Shown in pieces: positions 1-12,400 of a stretch of DNA of 64,000 bases (within the stretch, counting starts at the first letter, position 1; the number at the start of each line of letters is the position of its first letter). The DNA lies in contig WPIO01000029.1 in assembly GCA_009760855.2 (NCBI GenBank), positions 2,249,501 through 2,313,500 on the forward strand. The letters run 5' to 3'. Source of the DNA: Cristatella mucedo. Lineage: Eukaryota; Bryozoa; Phylactolaemata; Cristatellidae. A program made the position numbers and the translations under genes. The notes beneath the pieces were generated by a model. The model was not told where the DNA came from, did not search any database, and saw nothing but the letters and a program-made list of their open reading frames with translations.

Positions 1-200
1 AGGGAGGGAGGGAGGGAGGGAGGGAGGGAGGGAGGGAGGAGGGAGGGACAAAAGAGGGAGGGAGGGAGGGAGGGAGGGAGGGAGGGACGGAGGGAGGGAG
101 GGAGGGAGGGAGGGAGAGAGCGAGGGAGAAAAGATGGAAAAGAGGGAGGTAGAGGGAGGCGGTAGGGAGGAAAGGAGGGAGGGAGCGAAGGAGGGTCAAA
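1..200. repeat. (GGGA)n microsatellite
   Basis: Purine-rich tetranucleotide repeat starting at the window edge, nearly perfect to about position 120 and then degenerating. It lies roughly 230 bp upstream of the proposed first coding exon of the cyclic-nucleotide-binding protein gene. Confidence 0.95.
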
Positions 201-432
201 AAAGAATGCATCTATAATGATGGACAAAGTCATACAGTCACTGACATTGATAGGTAAATTTACTTCATGATGCTAGTAAATAACTTAATAGAGCTCTTTT
301 CTGCCAATACTTGATTGAATCAGCGTAGGGATAGATCACGTCTGTGAGGAAAGCAAGACTTCATGCTAAGGAACGCTCGATTGTTGTTACTTTTGAACGA
401 TAGAAAGCTTCTGTTCGTGGTGCATCGGCAGA

Positions 433-463
433 ATGGAAGCAGCAGCTAAGCACTCTTTGCCTG
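433..463 (+). CDS. CNBD2-like exon 1 (putative start)
   Basis: ATG in a favourable context (purine at -3, G at +4) opens 10 codons and meets a strong donor (G|GTAAGT), phase 1. It joins exon 2 in frame. If this exon is wrong, the ATG at 772 in exon 2, also in good context, is the fallback start. Confidence 0.4.
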
Positions 464-3400
464 GTAAGTGAATGTAAATTTTGAGCGATTATTTTATGCG
501 GCCAGTTGGTTTCCTTCCTCTCCTTAAGGCGACACTAAGTTCCTTCGTATGCTGGCGAACTAACGCGTCCAATGAGCCGTGATGTGCTAAAGAGCATTCC
601 TCGATGGCGATGGCGGATTAACAGATTGACAGATAGTCGGCCACGTAATCTTTGCTAGATAATGATTTGAATCGTAGCTATTCAGCACCCTCGAGATGCG
701 CTACGTGTCTCTTCTCTTTCGGCTATAGCACACTGCCTCCAGCTGTCTTTTTATACATAATTTTAGCACCCATGGATACGCAGGAGCTTCGCAAAGGCCA
801 AAGGTCAAACTCGATTCAGCCTCAACGGCTCAACTCGCTGCAAGCGGGCTCTAGTGCTACTGACCGGAGAAAAAGCACGCTTGTCGCTAAGGTATTTTAA
901 CATTAAACTTGTGTCAAAAGATCTAGCATCAGAGTTTTCACTCTGTCCATCTCATCAGCTAACGGGGGATCAGCTACCGTATGTATTTGGTGGAAAATGG
1001 TTACATTTTCTTATATTTCCAAGTATTAGTTAAATTTTCGCGCTTCGCAGACATCCGCGTTTTCTTAAAGAGTGCCCACTTTCATATGTAGCAAGCCTAC
1101 ATTTTTGAACGAATCTAGAGGCTATCCTGGGCTGTGACCCAGGATAGCAGATGTACGCGAAGCGCTGCCGGTCTGGCTTATTGCCAGCAGCGTCTTCGCA
1201 AACCTTTCGCCAACTGTGCACCGAAGACTACAACAAGCACTTAAGGCCAGCATTCAACAAAACTAGCATTACTTAATAATACAGCTCAAAATCTCTGCTT
1301 AATCTCGCGCGTCACCGCAGGTTCCAGTGATGTGGTAGCATTCGGTAAAAGACTCGGACAGGGATTCTATTCATTAGGGTGACAACTATAGGTTTCAAAA
1401 CGACTTGCCATTGAATGAGAAACTGCTTACGCTGTCAAGTTCGCCTACTTTTAGCTGAGGAGTTATTCCAAATTTAGGACCTGCCTAGACCAGAGTACGA
1501 CAGCCAATTAGCTCATACTTTTTTCGCATTACGTCTAGATTACTGCAATTCCATGTATTCTTGACTCCGGGCCTGCGCCCTCAATCTTCTGAAACTGGAG
1601 TAAATATTCGCAATTCGTCTGACCTGTGATCAAAATGGCGTACGGGGTAAATTACAACCATCTGCTGTGATGTGTCCCTATCAAACAACGAATCGACTTC
1701 GAAATTCTCTCTCTGGCAAGTCTTTCCACGAGCTACGCAGCCTACGTTTCCGACCTTCTTGCTGGTCCCGCGTCTTGCTCCCGTACCACCCTCTTCTCGA
1801 CTTAGTCTTCTCACCGTTCCTCGCGCTAAACTTTAATCTTTTGGTGATGTAACTTTCAGCTCGCGTGCACCGTAATGCCTGGTAGTCGCTTAAAGGTTAT
1901 GTCACCTCTAACACTGATTTAAGTCTCAGCTAAAGACGCATGTGCTCCGGTCAACTGTCTCGGCGCCCCAGTGAATTTGTCTTTTTGTTGAGCGTTTTTC
2001 TTTTTTCGTGCTTACCTGTGCATGATTCACTGCATGCCACTTACCCGGGGTCATACTAACCAGTGATTATAAGTGTCCTTTTATGTGTAATGTAATATAA
2101 TGCAATACAAATGTTGTATTTTAGGCCCATTAATATGCAAGTACCTGCTACATACTGTATGCACATGTCTGATACCTATTCATTTGCTCGAGCTGCTTTT
2201 TCTTGCTAGTGTAAGGATAATACCTGAGTGGTTTGTCATTCTTGTACTAGCGTGACACCTAGCGTGACTTTCGGGCCAATGTTTAGGTTGTCCTTAGGTT
2301 GTTTCACGTACCACGGCGCCCTTGATGACCGGTTATAGTTGGCATCAATGGAAAGGTGAATAGTTCCTTCTACCAATCAAGACTGGAACCCACGACCTCA
2401 AGATTCCAAATATACGAGACTAATTTTAAGACTAAAGGGATGGACCTGTGTTCGCGCGAGCGTTCGTGCGTGTGTGTGTGTGTGTGTGCATGTGTTTATG
2501 TGTATATGTATGTGCGTGCGTGCATTCGCGTGTGCGCGCGCGTTTGTGTTTGCGTATGTGTACGTGTGTGTGCGCGCGTGCGTGTGCGGCAGAGAATGCA
2601 GACCGCTGTTCAGATTGTGCTCGGGCTATTTGTAATCCGATCAGAATATAACCGGCCCAGGCTATTTATGCATCTCTTAATACAACGGGTTCGGCCCAGC
2701 AAAGCCGAGCAGAATTTTGACGAATCCGTCGCAGTTGCCGCAATTGATCTCTGCTTGCCTCCAGCACTTCACGACCGCATCGCGTCGAGCTCCTCCTTCG
2801 CGGAGCTCAGCGGCCATCGTCCGAGAGGCAGCAGGCGCGGCCGATCAGATAAGCCTAGCTAACGAGCAGCAGAAGGCAGCGGGCACTACATCTCCGTCGG
2901 TGCTGTAAGTAGCTTTAGAGATCACATACCAGCTCAATGCAGCGCCAGACACAGGCGTAGCCATGAAAAAACAAATTGCTTCCATACAGGTGTCATTTTA
3001 GGCATATACAGATATAGGTATATACATAATTCTACCTCAGATCCATAGGCAGTTGGAGTTTAATGAAATTGCTAGTGCTCCAGGGTGCAAGAGGGCATAC
3101 AGCCTAGCGCTTTTTCACACCATGCTGACCTTAAGGACATGCATAGCTGTCCACTACATTCGATACTGTGGCCGTAGTGGTCAAACAATACACGTGCTTG
3201 CTTGCTTAAAGAATTCCGCCGATGCTTGAGACCTGGCTTGATATACCCAGGTTATAATTCTCACTGATCTATCAATAAATCTTATATGTGGGCACCCAAC
3301 GAATTATGTAGAATGTTTGAGTGCTGATTAGCAGCCATCTTCGTTCTCGCATTTCTAGAAAAAAACAGTAATGCTATTTCCTTTTAATGCAGTGAAAGCA

Positions 3401-6400
3401 TCAGAGCACTCTCCATATTCGCCATGATATATGCGGCTGCTGGCCGATGGCTAGTGACTAGTGGCGGAGTGACAGAGCTGGTTTCTCTCTAATCAGGGAT
3501 GGGGATGAGCTCCTACCGCCACCTCAGGATCCAGAAGCCGCTGCTGCTCCTAATCTCGAAGATTCAGCAGCTCAACGAGAAATCAGGCTTCCACGCGGGC
3601 TTTTTAAGAAGTGAGTGAAGAATAAGGGTCGTTCTCTGCTAATGTGCAAGGCAATATGCATATTTGTCTAGCAACTGCTTGAAATGTCAGACACGTGTAC
3701 TTTCTAGCAAACGCCCGCACTATTGATCAACTCTCAAGCATCCGTGTGGCAATAGGCTATTTTGGCCTTCCTTTTAGATCGAACATGGCGTTAAAATTAA
3801 CAAGCATCGATTGAAGTAAATAGAAAGAAAAGCTTTCAAGATTAGTGACGAAAAGTCACTAGTTTGGTTTGTCTAAATGGCACCATCACACTCTTACGTG
3901 GTGACGGAGGCATTAGATGAATTGAACATGGGCCGCTTGTATTAATAAAAATGAGCTGCGTAATCGCCTCGCTAAGCTTTACTAATTGATGCATTGAACT
4001 GGGATTCGAGGTAGTCTTTAGTTTCCATATTTCTTCCAAATTCTTTTGAAGTGCAGCGGAAGTGATTGCAGCATCTTCATGTATAACTTGTTCCAGACTC
4101 AACATATCAAAGAAGATTAAACTGGCAGTGTGCTAATAAGTTTTCTGCAGTGCGCACAAAGCATTTTTGATTTGCATTTGGTAGCCAATAGCTTACAGAA
4201 AGTGAGAAGTACAGCAACACTATGGGAACGGTAGAGGTAGGGATCACCTTACGAGTAGCAATGTAAATTAGTAGCACAGTAGCAGCAGCGAAGGACTGCG
4301 TGATGAAGGTGCCGTAATTTTGAATTACGAATGATGGTCTCGTGTAGAACCATAGCCGTTACAACCTTCAAGGTGCCAAAGAGCTGAAAAAATCATGTCA
4401 TCATAGCTTTAATACGCAGCAATAATGTTTTGTTTCTTTTTTACATAGCACAGATACAAATTCAATTATTGTGAATATTTTATTATTCTCTTGTTTACCA
4501 CGCTTTTCAAGCGTCGCAGTGAATCTATGCAATAATTCTGCGTGAATGTGCCTTCCCTATAACCGTCACTGCAGGTAGAGGTTGGAGACTTTTTGAGCGA
4601 GGGGTTTTTAATGCATATGATTCGCTAGTGGCTTGCGTTTCGGGATCCAGTCCACGGATTGAAGGCTTGTCTTCGAAAGGCCCTAAGTCTTTTGGGCGGT
4701 TAACTAAACACTCTGGATAGCTGCGGTGGTTCGAACGGACCGAAAGTTCTGACGAGCCTGCTTTGCTAAAGAAGAGTAGCGGCGGCTGCCTTTGCCTTCC
4801 TCTAGCCTTGAGCAGCTTTTAGTTTGAGGTCAAGGTTTCGCACCACAGCTGCCCATGCATCATGTCGTGTTCCACTGAAGGGATGAGTAACCAAGGTACC
4901 TTGGCTGGTTATGCCTCTGAGGAAGACTTGCATAGAAGTCATATTATAACAATAATATTACTAATTATATCAAGAGATTTCGGTAGCTCACCAAGAGAAT
5001 GTTAAATCTATGCCTAGGTGTATTATATGTGCTTGATAGGAGACATGTCCATTCATTAGGGATAACATGAGTAGTGTCAGCACGTAAGAACTCTAAGGAC
5101 AATCGGCAGTGATGGGGTCAATGCTTTGAGGAGCAGGAGCTTCTTTTTAAATGCAATCAAGTCAGAGGATGTTGTAGCGTTAATCGGGAGCGAGTTCTAC
5201 GCTTTGGGAGCATTCGACCTGGATGCTCCTGGATGTCACCTTCGCATTTGAGGTTGGTTAGAGCCACTGCTAAGAGTCCTGTGACAGAAGAGTGGGGCGT
5301 GTGATGTGTATCCTGATTGGGAAGCATTTTGAATTGGTATTCCGGCGAAAGAGAATAAGGGGACAAGTGAGTGACAAAACCTTAAAGTCGATACGCTGCT
5401 TCATGGGAAGTCAGTGTAGGTCGGAGAGAAGCGGTGTAGCATATCAGTTTCGACTTTCATGACAGACGAGCCTAGCTGAAGAGCTTTGCACCAACTATTA
5501 GCGTCTTATTGCACAGGCATGAAGACCTGCGAGTGTGTAGTGAGTTACACAATTCGAGACGGCATGTAACAAATGGATGGACAAATGGCCGTGTAGTCCT
5601 CATCTAAGCAGGCTTGAATTGTTGCGATGATATCTAGCTTGGGCAGGCCTTCCCCTTTGGAAGATGTATCAAATAATTGCGGGATTGGGGTAGACTCTTC
5701 TTCTCTCATTTGGCCTATTGTACCCCACTCGGTCCTCGGACTCGCGCCGTTGCTTGGAGCAATCATTTCTGTCGCTTGGAGCAATCATCGCATCGACGAT
5801 AACTGCGGGGATATGTTTATTGCTGCTCATGCAGCGATTTGTGTAACTGCTGCATAAAAATTTGGTTCTCTTAGTGCGCTGCACAAGAGATATTGTTATT
5901 ATTGTAATTATTATTATTATCTAAGTGCTTTAAAAAGAAAGCTTTTCTCTCCCTCGATTTTTTAAGCGCTTCTAAAAGTGAAGTACAGTCTTGCAGGCTT
6001 GCGGGAACGTAAGATCTTTGGCTGGCTACGGTAGTATCTTTATATGATTCGTAAATCCGAAGAGAGATGTAGTCTTCTGAATACATTTATATTTAAAAAA
6101 CTGGTAGTTGTTAATAAAACGCATCTATAAGGCTTGCATAGGAATCTCATGTGACCAGTAATAGCAATTTTGTAATTTCTGTGTACCCATACTAACTCTC
6201 TGCAGATATTCCTGTTTTAATCGACATTTCTAGGCAGTAATTCGCACACACAAGCTTTTAAGATAGACTCCGCTCTTGATATAAATATGTTAGGGTATTT
6301 TTGAAAATCACTATTGAAAAATTACACTTGTGGAAATTGAAACTGAAATTTGAAATTAGTTTGCTCGGTGTATGGTAAAACATGGACATCATATGTAAAG

Positions 6401-9400
6401 AATAACAAGAAGTTGCTCTAGATCATGCTCGATGTAATGAGGCAGTGCTGGCTTTGACTGACAACACAGAATCCAATGTGAAATCAGCGGCCTCTCTTCG
6501 GCTGAGGACTGGAGTGATCTCAGTATTCTGGGACAGCGGTAAGATTTAAAAAGAGGCTGGATAACAAATTTTTCGTGACTCGTGCCTGCCTTACTTATTT
6601 TAGATTTCTGGAAAGCGTGCCTTTCAGACTTGCGGACAGCCTGTGCAAGCATGACTCCATTGTTGGCCTAGTAGAAAAAGAAGTAATGCCTCTAAAAGAG
6701 AGGCTGATCGGGGCATGGAGTGAAGAGCATATGACCGGAAGCCCTCTTGAGAAGCCAATGTCTCACATTGGTTCTACCCATCTTTATGCACAACTTAAGC
6801 CTGTGGTGCAGAGGCTTCCCGTAATGGAGGCGGAAATGACTACTTGCGATGAAACTGCACCGGGCTGCCACATCATTGTCATTCATCCTGAGGAAAGCGA
6901 TGAAGCCAGCACAGACATGAAGTTTCCCGCGCTGAGATACTCAGAATGCTTAAAAAAAACAAAGTAAGCTCTTAGTTGACCGAACAAGCCCAGTGGTAAG
7001 TAAGGTGCTTGCTATTCACAAATCAGGTCGTAGGTTCGAGTCCTGCTGTGGGCCATCTTTAATTACCCGCTGCAAGAGGTGGGAATAGCCGTTAAGATTA
7101 TTCTGTAACTATATAAATAAGGTCGTTAAATATGCTAGCATTTTTTAACTGCAGCGTCACTGGAAGGAAATACAAGGGATTAAGTTGAGGTATCAATTTC
7201 ACCAGACGTGTCTGTAGTTGCTCTAGTAGTGAAAGAGAGGTGGATAGATGAGTAGCAGAGCGTAGTCGCCAGAAAGACACGGCTAATGAATAGGTGGACT
7301 CGTGGGGATGATTGTAGGGATTTATTTGGCTGATACGGTTCATATATGTAGCAGCAGCTGTTCAGAAATGAACGTGCACGCGAGCGCATTGCCCAGCTGT
7401 CACGCAGTGACTACAGAGTGAGACAAAAAAGCAATCCCGCTACAGTCATTTTTGTAAAATTATAAAAATGTTTGTGCTGCTAGCGTTGATTACTGATCCG
7501 CACGCTATTTTCTTTTACAGCGCGAGCAGCAGCAGCAGCGCCAGTGCGCCCCAAAAACCCAATACTGCCACGCGCGCCCGCCCTTGTGCAATCGCATACA
7601 GTCACGGATGCTACTTGCATTATTGCAGAAGCGAGAATAATGCGAGGGACTATCTGGGTGTACACGGCGCGACTCGTGAAGAGCCGCCGACATTAACAGG
7701 CGGACGAAGCGCAACGCAGGAGAAAGCGGTTCACATGTCGCTGCGCGGGCTCGTGTCGCACGTCAGAGAGCGGATAGGGCTACAGCTTGCGCCGGAGGTG
7801 GGCGCGCGAGCGCAAGAGCCGCCTGGCTCGCGCGAAGCTGGCGCCTGCTGCAGTGCCGCCATTTTACCGGAGAAAGTGGTCTCGGCTGGCGCGGCTGCTC
7901 GAGCGAGGCGAGGCGCGGCGGCAGCCTTCGTGCGCGCGCTCGGCGCTTCACGCGGCTCGCCCTCGCCCGCCTTCTCTCAGCCGCAGACGCCCGAGCTGCC
8001 GCTGAGAAGATTCAGGCGAAAGGCGTGGACCGTGTGGATGGTGTGCAAGGTGGCGCTGGGCCTGCGGCGCTACGCGTTCGAGGGCGGAGTCGACCCCAGG
8101 TTCTTCGAAGCGTACGTGAGGCCGGACAAGAGAAGGCACGACATGCTAAAGGTTTTCAACTCGGATGATTACAAAGCTCGCGGACAGGTAGCGGCCGCGC
8201 CGGCGCGCCAATCGATTCGGGCGCGTCGTGCCGCGGCGCCGCCGGCGAGCTACGCGTCGGCCGTCACAGGCCACCTGGCACTCGCCGTCGTGGGAGAGTA
8301 TTCTGAAACCCGCAGACGCCAGAGATGGGACCGACATAAAGAGGATTCGTTTTATCATGAAAAGCATCACGGAATTTCGCACCTATCCGCCTGATCTTCA
8401 GGACAACCTATGTAAATGCGTACGCTACGAGAGGTAGGTGGCGGGGGGGGGGGGCGGAGCTCCTATGGTGGCGGCAGTGGCGCGAGGCAGAGCGCGCCTC
8501 CCGGTATCTCGCAACAGCCAATGAGCGAATTAGCTCAGATTTACCGACGCGGTAATTCAGCGGTGGCCCGCTGCAGTGAAGCGGGTGGGCATGGGTCCCC
8601 CCTTGGACTGGTCCAAGAAGGGGCGTGTCAGGCGGCTGCCACCTCGGACCCGCCCCTTTCGTCCCAAGGAGAAAAGTCAAGAAGACTCCTCTCCTTGGCA
8701 AAAGATCGCTTACGTAATCACAGTGGCGCTGGCGGTAGCGTGGTGGTGGGGGGGGGGGTAGAATTGGTTTTGAGAGCGACAGGTTAAATTGCACTTTATT
8801 TGGATCTACCCTGACTCTTCGTAGTCCAGCGAGGAGCCATCTCCCTAGGGTCGAGAAGTATTGGCTGCAACTGGGGCAACAAATATTGAGCCTTACATTG
8901 CGTGCGTGTATAGCGTAGTTCATAAACGAAGTACTAAACGAGACAAGTCAACCGGCCGATACGCTAGAGTTGCTTAAGCTATCAAAATGCTGAAAACACA
9001 TCCAGCACGGAAATTTCATAGCACTGAGTGTCCGCCTGACTCATTTTCCCGTTTATTTGTAAATTTATGAGGCAGGGCTTCGGCCCACATATCCAGTCAG
9101 GCTTGCCACTGCCTGGACGGACTGGATCGCCGGATTTCAAAAAGCTCAGTCGATTCAATAATCCGAGCATTCCAGCCGGATTCCTTTGAGGACGGATGAA
9201 GAGAATTAATTACCGGTGCGATTCCGAGGACGCTTTACAGGATAACAGGATATAGGGGTTTCTGGGAATAGTTGGATTAGCAGGTGCTCATCCCCACAAC
9301 GTGCACTTATCTATGGTAGTTTTAAGAAGTTCGTCCAATATTCGGCGATTTAGCATAGTAATTTCAGTGGCGGATTTTACAGGGATTCACCATCCGTGCT

Positions 9401-12400
9401 ATAGAAAATGGCCACCATTTCCCAGCACTTCACCAAGGTTTGCTCTGCATTTGATCGGACGTCCTTGAGATTTATTTTCTGCAATCGTAGAAACGTATAG
9501 AAAGACAGATCCGATCGAAATAAAAAATAATATAGTCTAATGTCGTATTAACAGAGTTGAACTCGCATTTTCTAATTTCACTATGATACATGAAGTATTA
9601 GCCGAGCTGGGTTGGTCCAGCGGTTAAGGTGCTCGCCCCGACTAAGGTCTGGCTGAGGTCATGGGCTCGAGCCCTGAGGCATATGTGAAGCGCCTTAGTA
9701 GAGATTTAGTTCTCTTGGGGCGCTATACAAATAAATTATATAGCCGAGTTATGGAAGGTCCAAGGCATCAAGCTACGTTAAAAAAATGAAGCTGCGTAAA
9801 AAGAACAAGCATTCACCTCAACAAGCTTCACGCGTGTACCTGATATACCAAGGTTCAACACCTTGGCATACAAGTCGTGTATGATGCAGAGATTGGTACA
9901 TCTTTTATTTGTAGATGTGTTGCTTTCGATTTACATCCGGGTTAGACATGGTTTGCATAATAAGTTTTTCTTTAAGTTGAAGTCGTCAGAACTTCCGATC
10001 CCATTTCTAATGTGCTTGTCTTTTGAAAGGTATCCTAAAAAATTATTCTATTGCCGGACCAATTTTATTAGTTTTTGTGACATTTCCCCTTTACTCAGAA
10101 GTCATAATAAAGCGATCGCTCCAAAAGGTTCAGAAATGAATGTGTCCTAAATTTGCGGCTGTCCTGCAAATCGCTTTCTCGAAGAAGCCCGCAAACAAAG
10201 TCCCTCATTATGTTGTTTTCATCACGTTTTCATTAAAGTATCCTCGATAATGATGACGTTTAAAGACCAGTACATGCTTGCTAAAAGCGCTCGCCTCGCT
10301 CGGCCCTCCGAATCCAAGCTTCTACTCAAGACCTCCTTGAATTATTTTTTAAGTTGAACGAACATCAAGGATATGGACTTTGAGAGTGACACTCTGCATC
10401 CCATTTCGGCATAGCTATTTATGAGAGCCTGAATCAGCTGATCATAATTTTAATTTCTCCTCTATGATCTTTTTTATTGATGGTTCGACAATTATACCAG
10501 CTTTGACCTTCCGACAGATATGGAAAACATGTTGGAATTACTTGAAAGCTGCTAAAACACTTTCCGTAGCTGTAAAAAGTGGCTTGAAGATACCTAATTT
10601 GATAGGGATCGCATTGATCGCAGCAGACATCGCAGCAGATATTTCCTAGGGTCCTTCGACTCCCACTTGATGTTGGCCTTCCCTACCAAGAACTCAGTTC
10701 ACTGTGGCTAGTCTCTTTTTGTGATAGTACGCCCTAGTGTCCCGCTGTCGCGTTGGCAATAAAAAATAAGAAGACTCGCAAAGCCACCCTGGATGCCCAC
10801 CAGGATGAAAAAATCAATGCACCCTGGAAATTAACACAATTCTAAAACTTTGCTGAGTTCTACAAGAAAATGGCAAAAAATAAAACTCAAGAAGAGATTA
10901 ATATGAATACGAAATAAGTGTACCAGATCGCTCACCATGCAACCTTGGTGAGCCTTTCTAGGTGCCAAAAACATGCAAATTAAATTTATTAACTTGTTTT
11001 GACGGTTTCAAGTGGATGTGGCTATTTTCAAAGGATAGTTTTTGGCAGTACAACAAGAACACGGAGAATTAAAAAAATTTGGATATGCCAGGTATTTCAT
11101 TCGTACAAAAATTTATTTCAATGGCTATGTAGGACGCTAGTTAGGGAATATTCAAGGGTTGAGATTTCTTGTCGTGCGAATGCGCGGACGTGGTCCGGCC
11201 CTAGCTTGAGACTATGCTAAAAATTGGCAATAAAATTAGAGCTATAAACCAGCCAACTACGTTTCCTGATAAAATAAAGAAAAAGAGTTGCAGAGCCATA
11301 TAACAATGCTTTGAAGGCTTGTCTGTCGTGAGCGTAGCAGTTGTCACATCACACCACTTCTCGCCGACCTGCACTGGCTACCAGTCAAGCAACAGATCGA
11401 CTTCAAGGTTTTGTCACTCACTTTTAGGTCACTTCATTCTTTAGCTCCAGCCTATCTATCAGGTCTACTACCCCACAAGGCCAAGCATCGTACCACCCGC
11501 TTTTCGGAATCTAACTGTGTACCAACACCTCTTACAAACCTCAAATCCTTTGGAGACCGTGCATTTAGTTCGTATGCTCCCAAAGCCTGGAACTCACTCT
11601 CGACTTGCTTCACAACATCCCCTGACGTGACCACATTTAAAAAGAACTTAAAAACATACCTATTTAGGACAGCATTTAGTGGATCTCTGTGATTCGTCTT
11701 TTATGTGCTTATTCGTGCTGACACTGTGCATGCTACCACTAACCACACTTGCATACTGACCCTGTGCATGTCACCCCTAATCATGTTATTCACAATGTTC
11801 ATCAAGCATAATATTACTCACCATTCAATCACGTTTCTTTTCAAAGCAAATGTAAAGCGCCTACAAAGAGATTGAATTTTCTGAGGGCGCTTTATCAAGT
11901 GCATTACTATTATAATTATAAAGTCATGGAAAACACCTGAGACGATTAAACTTTGGTGAGCTTCGGACAGTAAGGCGCAGATCATTTTGACTGAAATTAT
12001 GAGAATATAGATTAATATATAACATGAATTCTGAAAAGTGAGAGAGTTTAGCCCTAGAAAATCATTTAATGAATTATTTAATATTTTGTTTATCAGAAAA
12101 CGCTGTTGGATGGGAATATCCTTTCACCACGTCATTGATTTCTTGCACCTTTTCAAACGATGGCAAGGCAAGGCTGTGGATAAGGCAAGGCTGTGGAGGG
12201 CGAATGCAAGGCTGCGGATTAACTGTGATATATAGAAATACAGCTGCCGTTGCCCCAATAAACAACAGAAGGCAGTGGTTTTAATTCTGAATTATTCAGA
12301 ATAGTGCTATGGGTTTACTCACCAACGATGGCTATTCGAGGTGTTTGAAACTGTCTTAGAATACTGCATTCCAGGGCTGTTGGGCATATTTTTGAATCTG

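Noticed and set aside
2356-2862. 168-codon + ORF rich in Cys-Val
   Set aside because: It is a TG-repeat read through; only the last part overlaps a proposed exon, and that exon uses another frame.
7030-7055. tRNA-like box B and similar sites elsewhere as real tRNA genes
   Set aside because: Each is part of a repeated SINE with a common tail; none folds into a full cloverleaf with an intact acceptor stem by eye.
8408-8923. 171-codon minus ORF
   Set aside because: It lies antisense to the CNBD2-like exon 7 and its GC-rich intron, with poly-Pro from G-runs and no protein-like pattern.
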